A stretch of DNA of 64,000 bases from Paraburkholderia metrosideri. GTDB taxonomy: Bacteria; Pseudomonadota; Gammaproteobacteria; Burkholderiales; Burkholderiaceae. The stretch's first letter is position 1. Each line of letters starts with the position of its first letter. Location: NCBI RefSeq assembly GCF_904848625.1, contig NZ_CAJHCP010000001.1, forward strand, positions 1 through 64,000, written 5' to 3'. Below, piece after piece: positions 1-8,227 of this stretch. The position numbers and the translations under genes are program-made. The notes under the pieces are model-generated. The model searched no databases. It was not told the origin of the DNA and worked only from the letters and a program-made list of their open reading frames with translations.

Positions 1-120
1 ACCAACACAACCAACACAACCAACACAACCAACACAACCAACACAACCAACACAACCAACACAACCAACACAACCAACACAACCAACACAACCAACACAA
101 CCAACACAACCAACACAACC
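1..120 (+). repeat. 9-bp coding minisatellite ACCAACACA, at least 13 perfect copies
   Basis: Bases 1-120 are an uninterrupted repeat of ACCAACACA (13.3 copies) that continues off the left edge. The sense strand of the tract contains only A and C. Since 9 is a multiple of 3, copy-number changes keep the ImuB frame and only change the number of Thr-Asn-Thr units. There is no sequence divergence between copies, which suggests recent or continuing slippage. Periodicity breaks at base 121. Confidence 0.97.
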
Positions 121-423
121 CAACCCGCCGGACCTTCCAACGCCCAACAATCCCTAGCCTTCCCTGACACCCCTTTACCTACCCAGCCGCGCCCCATCTG
201 GATGCTCGACAAACCTCTACGCCTGATGGTGCGCGATCAGCGTCCGGTCTATCGTCGGCCGTTAAAAATGCTGACCCGCACCGAGCGGATCGAAGCGGGT
301 TGGTGGGACGGCGATATCGTCGAGCGCGATTACTACGTTGCCGCTGACGATCGTGGCCACATGTTCTGGGTGTATCGCGAGCGCACGAAAGGTGAATGGT
401 ATTTGCAGGGCCTGTTCGGTTGA
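1..423 (+). CDS. imuB: ImuB, Y-family polymerase-like mutasome subunit (3' part only)
   Basis: The reading frame is open from base 1 to the TGA at 421-423; the start lies left of the window. The last ~75 residues carry the usual ImuB ending: a [13 protein letters not shown] block, then [15 protein letters not shown] and a WYLQGLFG terminus. ImuB is a catalytically dead Y-family polymerase relative that bridges ImuA, the beta clamp and DnaE2 in SOS mutagenesis. dnaE2 starts 5 nt downstream, the classic imuA-imuB-dnaE2 order. Residues encoded by bases 1-120 are pure Thr-Asn-Thr repeats, an abnormal low-complexity linker before the conserved C-terminal block. The SOS promoter would be upstream and is not visible. 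Confidence 0.9.
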   Translation, partial: TNTTNTTNTTNTTNTTNTTNTTNTTNTTNTTNTTNTTNTTQPAGPSNAQQSLAFPDTPLPTQPRPIWMLDKPLRLMVRDQRPVYRRPLKMLTRTERIEAGWWDGDIVERDYYVAADDRGHMFWVYRERTKGEWYLQGLFG

Positions 424-428
424 ACACG

Positions 429-3400
429 ATGAAAACTTCTCATCCATCGCCACTGGCTCAGCAGACGTCGACCGCTCACTTGCCGCCGTACGCAGAGTTG
501 CATTGCCTGACTAATTTCACCTTCCTGCGTGGCGCTTCGCATCCGTATGAGTTGGTCGAGCAGGCCATGTCGCGTGGCTACAGCGCGCTCGCGATCACTG
601 ACGAATGCTCGTTGGCGGGTGTCGTGCGAGCTCACGTCAGGCTGAAAGAAATCAGAGATGAGCGGGAGCGTCAGCAGACAGAACGCGAGAAGGCAAAAGT
701 CGCCGAAGTTGCAGACATCGCAGAAGCACAGGCATCCCCGGAAAACCTTAAGGAAGCCGCAACCCCACAAGAACAAACAACAAAAACCCAGGCAAAAAGC
801 GAAGCAGAAACTCAACCCGAAGCCCAGCCGGAACCACAGGAATCCCAGGAACCCGACCCCTCCAAACCCATCCCTCAACTCATTATCGGCAGCGAACTCA
901 ATCTGACCGATGAACACGGCGAGCCTTTCTGCACGCTGGTGGCGTTAGCCACCAACCGCAACGGTTACGGCAACCTCTCCGAGTTGATCACGCTGGCGCG
1001 ATCGCGCGCGGACAAAGGCAGCTACCGTCTCAGCCCATCAGACTTTACCGATTCACTACCGCATCTGGCGCATCTGAAAACGTTGCCCGATTGCGTGTTG
1101 CTCCTCGTGCCGCAGCGTACCGCGACGCTCTCGCACACGTTGCGTTGCGCGCACTGGCTTGCATCGTTCGCGACAGGGCGGGCGTGGGTCGCACTCGAGC
1201 TGTGGCAAACCGGCAGCGACGATCTTCAGATCGACGCGTTGCGAATGATTTCACAAGCGAGCGGCTTGCCTCTGGTCGCAGCGGGTGGCGTGCTCATGCA
1301 CACGCGCTCCCGCAAGCCTCTCCAGGACACGATGACCGCGATCGGGCTCGTCACGCCACTGTCGGCATGCGGCTACGCGCTCGAAGCGAACGCGGAGCGG
1401 CACATGCGCACGCGTGTTCGGCTTGGCAAGCTGTATCCACGGGACACACTCGAAGAAACGTTGCGTATCGCTGCGCTCTGTCATTTTTCGCTCAACGAGC
1501 TCGCGTACGAGTATCCGGAAGAACTGGTGCCCGCCAGTGAGTCACCGTCGAGCTATCTGCGCAAGCTGGTCATGGCGGGTGCCATGGAACGTTGGCCGAA
1601 AGGCCTGGACCTGAAGCGGATCGGCCAGATCGAGAAAGAGTTGAGCCTGATCGCTGATCTGGAATACGAAAAGTATTTTCTGACGGTGCACGATATCGTG
1701 AGTTTCGCGCGCTCCAGAAACATCCTGTGCCAGGGGCGAGGGTCGGCGGCGAACTCGATTGTCTGCTACTGCCTGCATGTCACGGAAATCGATCCGATCA
1801 GCATGAACATGCTGATCGAGCGATTCATCTCTCGCGCGCGCAACGAACCGCCTGATATCGACGTCGACTTCGAGCATCAGCGTCGCGAGGAGGTGATTCA
1901 ATATATTTACACGAGGTACGGTCGTCATCGGGCGGCGTTGACGGCATCGCTGATTACTTACCACACCCGCAGTGCGCTGAAAGATGTCGGCAAGGCGCTG
2001 GGCCTCGAGGCGTCGCTGATCGAGCGCATCAGCAAGTCGCAGCAATGGTGGGATGGTCCGGATGCGGTTGCCAGTTATCTGGCTGAAGCAGGCTTCGACG
2101 CCAGTTCTCACATCACAAAGTATCTGATTCGTCTCACGAACGAGTTGCGCACTTTTCCGCGCCATCTGTCGCAACACGTCGGTGGTTTCGTGATTGCGAA
2201 AGACAAGCTGTCGAGGCTTGTGCCGATCGAAAACGCGACGATGAAAGACCGCAGCGTGATTGAGTGGGACAAGGACGATATCGACGCGCTCAAGCTGCTG
2301 AAAGTCGACGTGCTCGCACTCGGCATGTTGTCCGCGATTCGACGCGCACTGGAATTTGTCGCGTTAAGGCGCGGGTTTCCGGTGTTCAGAATGCAGGACA
2401 TTCCGCGCGAAGATCGCGGCGTCTATGAGATGTGTGGTCACGCCGACACGATCGGTGTGTTCCAGATCGAATCGCGTGCGCAGCAAAGCATGCTACCGCG
2501 CCTGAAGCCGAAAGAGTATTACGACCTGGTGATCGAAGTGGCGATCGTGCGGCCCGGGCCGATTCAGGGTGGCATGGTGCATCCTTATCTGCGTCGCAAG
2601 CAAGGTCTGGAGCCGATCGATTACGCGAAAGACGAATTGCGGCCCGTGCTCGAACGCACTCTCGGCGTACCGATTTTCCAGGAGCAGGTCATGCATCTGG
2701 CGATGGTCGCGGCGAAATATACCGGCGAGCAGGCCGATGAATTGCGACGTGCAATGGCCGCGTGGCGCAGAAGTGGCAATCTTGCGAAGTATCAGAAAGA
2801 TTTGAGCGACCGCATGCGCGCGCGCGGTTATGAGCAGGAGTTTATCGACCGTATCTGCAGCCAGATCGAAGGCTTTGGCGAGTACGGGTTTCCGGAAAGC
2901 CATGCGGCGAGCTTCGCGTTGCTGGTCTATCTCAGCGCATGGTTGAAGCGCTATGAGCCGGCCGCTTTTCTGGCGGGTTTGCTGAACAGTCAGCCGCTGG
3001 GTTTCTATTCGCCTTCGCAACTCGTGCAGGATGCGAAACGCCACGGCGTCAAGGTGTTACCGCCCGACGTGACACACAGCGATTGGGAGTCGACTTTCGA
3101 ACAGCGCGAATGTGAAGGGCGGCGGATTTCGCCGGCGCAGACATGTTTGCGTCGTCAGCAGGCGGTGTTGTCAGCGCAGCAATTGCGCGATCTGTCTTTG
3201 CGGCGATTGTCGGTGAGCCGGACGATCCGGGGGGCGGCAAAACGATTGGCCGCACGCATTTATCAGCCGTCGAATACGTATGGTTTGCGCGGTCCCGCTG
3301 TACGCCTCGGTCTGCATCTGATCAAAGGGCTCGCGCAAGAGGCGGTCGCGCGCATCATGGCAGCCCGCAAAGATGCACAGTTTTCCAATGTCGACGATCT

Positions 3401-4064
3401 GGCGCGTCGGGCCGCGTTGACGCGACGCGATCTGGAAGCGCTGGCCGCGGCGAATGCGCTGGTCGGTATCGCTGGGCATCGGCGGGAGGCGTGGTGGGCG
3501 GTGAGTGCGCAACACATCGTGCCGAAGCTGCTGCGTGACGCGCCGATTACCGAAGCGCCGCTGGCGTTGCCGCAGGCAACTGAAAGCCGCGAGATCGTCG
3601 ACGACTACGCAAGTATCGGCTTGACGCTCAATCGTCATCCGCTCGCGCTGTTGCGGGCACGTCTTGCGCAGCAGCGTTTTCGCACCGCGGCTCAGCTAGC
3701 CGACGGCCGCCACGGCGCGCTGGTGCGTGCATGCGGCATCGTCACCGTGCGGCAGCGCCCAGGCACGGCGAACGGCACCGTGTTTGTTTCTATCGAAGAC
3801 GAGACCGGTTCGGTCAACGTGATCGTCTGGCCTTCGCTGGTGGAAAAGCAGCGCAAGGCGCTGCTGGGCTCAACGCTGCTAGCGGTGTATGGCGTTTTGC
3901 AACGCGACGACGGTGTGGCCACCGGCGGTGACAACGCCGATAACAAAGCGAGAACAAACAGGCAGCAGAACCAGGGCGAGGTGGTCCATCTTGTCGCGCA
4001 CCGCCTCGAAGATCTCAGCGAATGGCTCGGCGAACTGGCCACGACGAGCCGCGATTTTCATTGA
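429..4064 (+). CDS. dnaE2: Error-prone DNA polymerase DnaE2 (ImuC)
   Basis: C-family replicative-type polymerase used for translesion synthesis in the SOS mutasome with ImuA and ImuB. The order is PHP domain (start YAELHCLTNFTFLRGASHP), palm with PDIDVDF at residues 475-481 (catalytic Asp478 and Asp480 by analogy with PolIII alpha), the third-Asp region KVDVLALG, fingers, and a C-terminal OB fold ending in the family-typical SRDFH. The start at 429 was chosen because homologous sequence begins there and it follows the imuB stop by 5 nt; an in-frame ATG at 396 would overlap imuB. At 1211 residues it is longer than the usual ~1030-1100 because of two insertions, about residues 75-152 (Glu/Gln/Pro-rich, inside PHP) and 890-953 (Arg/Leu-rich). 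Confidence 0.95.
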   Translation: MKTSHPSPLAQQTSTAHLPPYAELHCLTNFTFLRGASHPYELVEQAMSRGYSALAITDECSLAGVVRAHVRLKEIRDERERQQTEREKAKVAEVADIAEAQASPENLKEAATPQEQTTKTQAKSEAETQPEAQPEPQESQEPDPSKPIPQLIIGSELNLTDEHGEPFCTLVALATNRNGYGNLSELITLARSRADKGSYRLSPSDFTDSLPHLAHLKTLPDCVLLLVPQRTATLSHTLRCAHWLASFATGRAWVALELWQTGSDDLQIDALRMISQASGLPLVAAGGVLMHTRSRKPLQDTMTAIGLVTPLSACGYALEANAERHMRTRVRLGKLYPRDTLEETLRIAALCHFSLNELAYEYPEELVPASESPSSYLRKLVMAGAMERWPKGLDLKRIGQIEKELSLIADLEYEKYFLTVHDIVSFARSRNILCQGRGSAANSIVCYCLHVTEIDPISMNMLIERFISRARNEPPDIDVDFEHQRREEVIQYIYTRYGRHRAALTASLITYHTRSALKDVGKALGLEASLIERISKSQQWWDGPDAVASYLAEAGFDASSHITKYLIRLTNELRTFPRHLSQHVGGFVIAKDKLSRLVPIENATMKDRSVIEWDKDDIDALKLLKVDVLALGMLSAIRRALEFVALRRGFPVFRMQDIPREDRGVYEMCGHADTIGVFQIESRAQQSMLPRLKPKEYYDLVIEVAIVRPGPIQGGMVHPYLRRKQGLEPIDYAKDELRPVLERTLGVPIFQEQVMHLAMVAAKYTGEQADELRRAMAAWRRSGNLAKYQKDLSDRMRARGYEQEFIDRICSQIEGFGEYGFPESHAASFALLVYLSAWLKRYEPAAFLAGLLNSQPLGFYSPSQLVQDAKRHGVKVLPPDVTHSDWESTFEQRECEGRRISPAQTCLRRQQAVLSAQQLRDLSLRRLSVSRTIRGAAKRLAARIYQPSNTYGLRGPAVRLGLHLIKGLAQEAVARIMAARKDAQFSNVDDLARRAALTRRDLEALAAANALVGIAGHRREAWWAVSAQHIVPKLLRDAPITEAPLALPQATESREIVDDYASIGLTLNRHPLALLRARLAQQRFRTAAQLADGRHGALVRACGIVTVRQRPGTANGTVFVSIEDETGSVNVIVWPSLVEKQRKALLGSTLLAVYGVLQRDDGVATGGDNADNKARTNRQQNQGEVVHLVAHRLEDLSEWLGELATTSRDFH

Positions 4065-4089
4065 TGGCCGGTTGACTGGCTGACCGGCG

Positions 4090-5040
4090 TCAGGTGGCCA
4101 GCGTCTCACCTCGCCACGGAAACGCGGCCAGTACCTGCCGGATTGCCGTATCGAACGGCGTGCGACGGCCGATCCCGAGCGCCTCTAGCTGGCCTGAGGC
4201 CAGATGGCAGTTGTGCGGGCGCGGCGTCGCATCGGTCGGCGTGTGTTGCGGCGTCAGGTGTGCATCGAGTTGCAATGCGTCGGCAAGGCGCACGGCGATG
4301 TCGTATTTGGTCATGGGTTCGTCGCCCGACCATTGGACGATGCCGCGAATCGTCTCGCCGCGTGCATGTCGTTCGAGCATCTGCCGGATCACAAACGCGA
4401 CGTCCGGCGTGAAGGTCGGATAGCGGATCGCCCACGCGTCCATGACGGCGGGCTTGCCATTCGTGACATTCGTGTCACCCGTTCCATGCGCGGAAGCCGA
4501 TGCAGCAATCGCCGGCACGAGGCTGGTCACAGCCGATTCCGCCCAGCTCACGATAGGTCCATACAGTAATGGCAAACGCAACACGCAGCCCAGGCTGGTC
4601 GTTTCGATCAGCGCACGTTCGCCGTCGAGTTTGCTGTGCCCGTATGCATTGAGCGGCGCAGGTGTGGAGTCGTGCGCGTAAGGCGGGTGGGTGCCGTCGA
4701 ACACATAGTCGGTGGAAATGGACAACGTCCACGCGCCACGCCGGCTTGCCGCTGCGGCAAGCACTCGCACCGCGTCGACATTCAATGCGCGGGCCAGCGC
4801 TGGATCATGCTCGCATACATCCGGACGACGCTCTGCCGCCGCAATCACCAGCGCGTCTGGTGCCACATGTTCGACAAACTGCTCGACTGCTTGTGCGTCG
4901 CGAATATCCAGTGGAATCGTATTCGGACCCGGCCGGCTAAACGACGTAGCAACGACTTGCCAATCAGCCTGCCGCGCAAGTTCGTTCACCAGCGCGCGAC
5001 CAAGCAACCCGGATGCGCCGATCACAGCAACTTTGAACAT
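4090..5040 (-). CDS. SDR-family NAD(P)-dependent reductase, RmlD/MAT2B-like
   Basis: 316 residues. An N-terminal Rossmann motif (VIGASGLLGRALV) and an active-site-like YGHSK (YxxxK) preceded by STDYVFDG mark an extended short-chain dehydrogenase of the RmlD_sub_bind type. Relatives include dTDP-4-dehydrorhamnose reductase and the regulatory subunit of methionine adenosyltransferase; no sugar-nucleotide genes are nearby, so the substrate cannot be named. It lies 13 nt downstream of the copper chaperone gene on the same strand and may share its transcript. The ATG at 5040 starts exactly at the Rossmann strand (MFKVAVIG); the ribosome binding site is weak. The 3' end faces the end of dnaE2. Confidence 0.85.
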   Translation of the reverse strand: MFKVAVIGASGLLGRALVNELARQADWQVVATSFSRPGPNTIPLDIRDAQAVEQFVEHVAPDALVIAAAERRPDVCEHDPALARALNVDAVRVLAAAASRRGAWTLSISTDYVFDGTHPPYAHDSTPAPLNAYGHSKLDGERALIETTSLGCVLRLPLLYGPIVSWAESAVTSLVPAIAASASAHGTGDTNVTNGKPAVMDAWAIRYPTFTPDVAFVIRQMLERHARGETIRGIVQWSGDEPMTKYDIAVRLADALQLDAHLTPQHTPTDATPRPHNCHLASGQLEALGIGRRTPFDTAIRQVLAAFPWRGETLAT

Positions 5041-5053
5041 GGTCGGGGCTCGC

Positions 5054-5296
5054 TTAGCGGGTTACGTTGCCAGTCAGACCGCTCGCCGTTCCGCTTGCTG
5101 CGGACTTGACCGTGTAGCCGGCTTCGTCGATCGCAGCTTTCAGCGCGTCGACCGATTGCGTGGAGTCGACCAGGACGCGGCCGGACGCGAGATCCACCTG
5201 GACCTGCGCGGCGTCGTCGTGCTCGCGAATCGCGTTGGTGACGGCGGCGACGCAATGCTGGCAACTCATGCCTTCTACGTGGAATTCGATGGTCAT
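5054..5296 (-). CDS. copZ: Copper chaperone / heavy-metal-associated (HMA) domain protein
   Basis: 80-residue single HMA domain. The metal site is GMSCQHC (Cys12, Cys15), followed by the usual beta-alpha-beta-beta-alpha-beta pattern (VQVDLASGRVLVDS, ALKAAIDEAGYTV). It would carry Cu(I) in the cytosol, normally to a CopA-type P-ATPase, but no such ATPase is in this window. The start at 5296 has GAGG 8-11 nt upstream and begins directly at the domain; a longer frame reaching upstream past 5296 would cross the operator and is rejected. It is divergent from cueR, with a MerR-type dyad between. MerP-like mercury proteins share the fold, but the CueR-like neighbour favours copper. Confidence 0.9.
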   Translation of the reverse strand: MTIEFHVEGMSCQHCVAAVTNAIREHDDAAQVQVDLASGRVLVDSTQSVDALKAAIDEAGYTVKSAASGTASGLTGNVTR

Positions 5297-5367
5297 CGGG
5301 ATTGCCTCGGGAAAAATCAATATGGCGATGGTTGAATTATGCCTGCTGATCTGTATTTGAGTAGATG

Positions 5368-5388
5368 ACCTTCCCATCATAGGAAGGT
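5368..5388. promoter_or_regulatory. CueR/MerR-type operator dyad
   Basis: Perfect inverted repeat ACCTTCC-N7-GGAAGGT in the copZ/cueR intergenic region, matching the known CueR operator pattern. Reading rightward it sits between ATGACC (5365-5370) and TACGAT (5390-5395), with the lengthened 19-bp spacer that MerR proteins untwist on activation. This promoter would serve cueR; a weaker leftward version could serve copZ. Confidence 0.85.
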
Positions 5389-5419
5389 GTACGATCGATT
5401 CACTTTGTGAGGAAAAGTC

Positions 5420-5845
5420 ATGAATATCGGCGAAGCGGCTCGCATGTCGGGTGTCACGGCGAAGATGATTCGCTACTACGAAAGTGTGGGTTTGCTGGCG
5501 GCGAAGGCGCGTACGAGCGCAGGCTACCGTGTGTATGGACCGCAGGAAGTCCATTCGCTGCGCTTTATCCGCCAGGCTCGGCGGCTGGGCTTTCTGGTTG
5601 AGGATATTCGACGGCTGCTCGCGCTGTGGCACGACCGGTCGCGTGCAAGCGCCGAAGTCAAAGGAATTGCGCTGGAACACGTGGCAGAACTGGATCGCCG
5701 CATCGCCGAGTTGACCGACATGCGCGACACGCTCGCCCATCTTGCGGACCATTGCCATGGAGACGACCGACCCGATTGTCCGATTATCGAACGGCTCGCC
5801 GATACGGATTCTGCTTCGGAGAAACCGGGCTGTCATGCCGGTTGA
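5420..5845 (+). CDS. cueR: Cu(I)-responsive MerR-family regulator CueR
   Basis: 141 residues. N-terminal MerR winged helix-turn-helix (MNIGEAARMSGVTAKMIRYYE), a long dimerisation helix (about residues 75-110) and a metal loop CHGDDRPDC with Cys112 and Cys120. These two positions and the CX7C spacing equal those of E. coli CueR, which binds Cu(I)/Ag(I)/Au(I) linearly. A short Cys/His-containing tail (CHAG) follows. It is divergent from copZ with an operator 32-52 bp upstream of its ATG. In the family the regulator binds a 19-bp-spacer promoter and activates it when metal is bound. Confidence 0.93.
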   Translation: MNIGEAARMSGVTAKMIRYYESVGLLAAKARTSAGYRVYGPQEVHSLRFIRQARRLGFLVEDIRRLLALWHDRSRASAEVKGIALEHVAELDRRIAELTDMRDTLAHLADHCHGDDRPDCPIIERLADTDSASEKPGCHAG

Positions 5846-6151
5846 GCTCGATGCGGAAGAGTGGGTGCAACCTTTTGAAGACAATTGGCGCAACCGGCGG
5901 CCATTTGCACCGTTATAGTGCGTAAAAGCGTAGGGCAACTTCGACAGGCGCAAAAAAATGCGTACGGAATCGTGTGAAATCAACAGCTTGAATGCACCAC
6001 GGAAGTGCATCATTCCAAAACGGAATGCACGTCATTCGGGCATTTCACTAGCAAGGTTGCACCTTCGGGTTATAATCCGGGTTAACCCTTTTACGGGAAA
6101 TCCCTGATGTCCAACTTCACCGGGGATTCAATCTGATCCTTGGAGAACATC
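5846..6151. other. Intergenic region with hairpin and a -10 element
   Basis: About 300 bp between cueR and the DUF3563 gene. It holds a hairpin at 6011-6027 (CATTCC, 5-nt loop, GGAATG) and a perfect TATAAT at 6071-6076 that fits a promoter for the downstream small gene, giving an ~70-nt leader. No convincing -35 at 17 bp was found. No other gene was seen. Confidence 0.5.
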
Positions 6152-6298
6152 ATGTTTGCGTACATTCTTGAAAAGCTGAGCACGTGGTTTGAAACTGCAG
6201 AACGTAACCGTCGTGAAGCGTATCTGGCTTCGTCGTCGGATATCGTCCAACTCGAACAGCGTATCCGCTCGCTCGAAAGCAACGGCTACTCGCTGTAA
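6152..6298 (+). CDS. DUF3563 family small protein
   Basis: 48 residues, starting MFAYILEKLSTWFE and continuing with an Arg/Glu-rich amphipathic helix (ETAERNRREAYLA) and DIVQLEQRIRSLESNG. This matches DUF3563, a family of ~45-60-residue proteins common in Burkholderiales and of unknown function. GGAG lies 7-10 nt before the ATG, a TATAAT lies 76 bp upstream, and a strong rho-independent terminator follows 60 bp after the stop, so it appears to be a monocistronic unit. The sequence predicts a mostly helical soluble protein with a hydrophobic N-terminal face; no signal peptide. Confidence 0.85.
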   Translation: MFAYILEKLSTWFETAERNRREAYLASSSDIVQLEQRIRSLESNGYSL

Positions 6299-6360
6299 GC
6301 TGCAGTTGCGTCATGCTGGACCCGGCAGCGTCTGTCGCGCGGCCATTGCAGTAAAGCGTC

Positions 6361-6386
6361 AAGCCCCGTCAAAAAGCGGGGCTTTG
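6361..6386 (+). terminator. Rho-independent terminator after the DUF3563 gene
   Basis: Stem AAGCCCCG / CGGGGCTT with an 8-nt loop, then TTTGTC. It lies 63 bp after the stop of the small gene. Confidence 0.85.
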
Positions 6387-6527
6387 TCACATCTGGACCT
6401 CTGAATCTCGCTTTTGAGGCGTCCAAAAGCTAGTCCTGGCGAATCTCGACTAGCCGCGCGGCTCACACCGGGGTAAGGTAAAGCGTTGCACGAGCAATCC
6501 GGCATCTTCAAATCAACCGGTCCGCCT

Positions 6528-6878
6528 ATGCCTTCTGTCCGCCCGCTCAAATCCAATCTGGCCGTGGCCGCTCTGGCTGCGTTGACGACAATGCTTGTCG
6601 GGTCGACGGCATTCGCCGCGTCGGATAACACCCGCAGGCCGGTCATCCTCGATTCGCAAGGCGGCATTTACGACGGTCAGGGCGGCACCATGCTCCAGAC
6701 TGGCCCGCTCTCGCGGGAGCCGATCGTAGGCGCACAGCCTATCGCCGCACCCGCCGAGCTGGCGCCTCCAGATTCGTCGACACCCATGGTCGTCGCGCCG
6801 TATATCCAGCTTCCCGTGGGTGGTGGCTCAATGCCGCGACCGCAACCGCAGCCACGTCCGATTCTCCGCCCGCAATAA
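6528..6878 (+). CDS. Secreted proline-rich hypothetical protein
   Basis: 116 residues from the ATG at 6528. A typical signal peptide (positively charged start, hydrophobic core LAVAALAALTTMLVG, predicted cut after STAFA) is followed by a Gly-rich segment (DSQGGIYDGQGG) and a Pro-rich tail (PRPQPQPRPILRPQ). It is probably exported to the periplasm or envelope. Not recognised as a named family. A TTG at 6486 with GGGGTAAGG upstream has a better ribosome binding site and would add 14 residues before the same signal peptide; either start is possible. Confidence 0.6.
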   Translation: MPSVRPLKSNLAVAALAALTTMLVGSTAFAASDNTRRPVILDSQGGIYDGQGGTMLQTGPLSREPIVGAQPIAAPAELAPPDSSTPMVVAPYIQLPVGGGSMPRPQPQPRPILRPQ

Positions 6879-7137
6879 GAATTCGCAGCGCGCGTTCCTC
6901 CCGCAATTCTGTTCTGTTCCATTTCTGTCAAAGCTTCTCCGGCACGCCGGCCGCCCGGTCGTCGGGCGCTCGTGCATTCGCACTTGAGGTGAACTGCCGC
7001 GTGCCATTGGGGTTTCGGCGAATGGCCTGTCCGGGATCGTCCGACGACAATCGTTGCGCGGCCTTTCGCTGGCGATCCGCGTCATGCGTATCGTGTAGCG
7101 CCGTCGCATCGAATAAAAAGGACCAAGGAGAGATTGG

Positions 7138-8184
7138 ATGCACGCTGACTGGATGCGCCGTGCCACAAGCGTCTGCGTGGCGCTGCTCGTGCTTGCTGCC
7201 GTCGCGCTACCCGGCGCCGCGCACGCTAAGGACACCCCGGAAACGCCTGAGTTGACCCTGGCCGTCGGTGGCTTGCCCGGTCTTTACTATTTGCCGGTAC
7301 TTGCCGCGCAACAACTGGGCTACTTCAAGGAGGAGGGGCTGGACGTTACGCTCGAAGATTTTGCGGGCGGATCGAAAGCGCTGGAAGCGGTGGTGGGCGG
7401 CAGTGCCGAGGTAGGCGCCGGCGCGTTCGAACACACATTGTTCATGCAGGAGAAAGGGCAACACTACCGTGCGTTCGTTCTGATGGGCCGCGCGCCGCAG
7501 ATCGTGGTCGCGGTACTGAAGTCGAAAGCCGATCAGCTCAAGACGCTGGCTGACTTCAAAGGTGCCAAAGTCGGCGTGAGCGCGCCGGGTTCGTCGACGG
7601 ATCTCGTTCTTACCGTGGCCTTGCGCAAAGCCGGCGTGCAGCGCAACGAGATCTCGGCGATCGGCGTTGGCAGCGGCGCCACGGTGATGGCCGCGGTGAG
7701 CGGCGGCCGGATCGACGCGCTCTCCAATGTCGATCCGATGATGACCAAACTCACGCGCAGCGGCGCAATCAAGGTGCTGATCGATACGCGGACGGTGAAG
7801 GGCACGCAGGATGTGTTCGGCGGAACGATGCCTGCGGCGACGCTCTATGCGTCAGATGAGTTCATCCAGAAGAATCCGAAGACGACGCAGGCACTAGCCA
7901 ACGCGATCGTGCACGCGAACCGCTGGCTGCAGACCGCGAGCGACGCTGATTTGCTGAAGATGGTGCCGCCAGCCTATTTGCTCAACGATTCGGCGCTGTA
8001 TGTCGAGGCATTCCACAACGTGCGTGACGCCTATTCGCCGGATGGATTGATGCCGGCAGACGGGCCCGCGACTTCGTTGCGAGCGTTAGCGTCGTTTGAT
8101 AGCCGGCTGGACGCGAAGAAGATCGATCTGAACGCGACTTATACGAATGACTTTGCCCAGAAAGCCGCGGCGCAGTTCAAGTAG
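7138..8184 (+). CDS. ABC transporter substrate-binding protein, NitT/TauT (SsuA/NMT1-like) family
   Basis: 348 residues with a Sec signal peptide (cut near PGAAHA-KD). The mature start LTLAVGGLPGLYYLPVLAAQQLGYFKEEGLDV is the standard opening of periplasmic NMT1-like binding proteins for sulfonates, nitrate or thiamine precursors. AAGGAG lies 7 nt before the ATG. No permease or ATPase gene is adjacent, so it is an orphan that must use components encoded elsewhere or have another role. The ligand cannot be told from sequence. Confidence 0.85.
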   Translation: MHADWMRRATSVCVALLVLAAVALPGAAHAKDTPETPELTLAVGGLPGLYYLPVLAAQQLGYFKEEGLDVTLEDFAGGSKALEAVVGGSAEVGAGAFEHTLFMQEKGQHYRAFVLMGRAPQIVVAVLKSKADQLKTLADFKGAKVGVSAPGSSTDLVLTVALRKAGVQRNEISAIGVGSGATVMAAVSGGRIDALSNVDPMMTKLTRSGAIKVLIDTRTVKGTQDVFGGTMPAATLYASDEFIQKNPKTTQALANAIVHANRWLQTASDADLLKMVPPAYLLNDSALYVEAFHNVRDAYSPDGLMPADGPATSLRALASFDSRLDAKKIDLNATYTNDFAQKAAAQFK

Positions 8185-8227
8185 ACGGAGGAGCAGGCAG
8201 CGTTGAGCGCCGAACTCCTCTGCAACG

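Noticed and set aside
1-120. CRISPR-like array or telomere-type DNA
   Set aside because: The units are directly joined 9-mers without spacers and lie in an open imuB frame.
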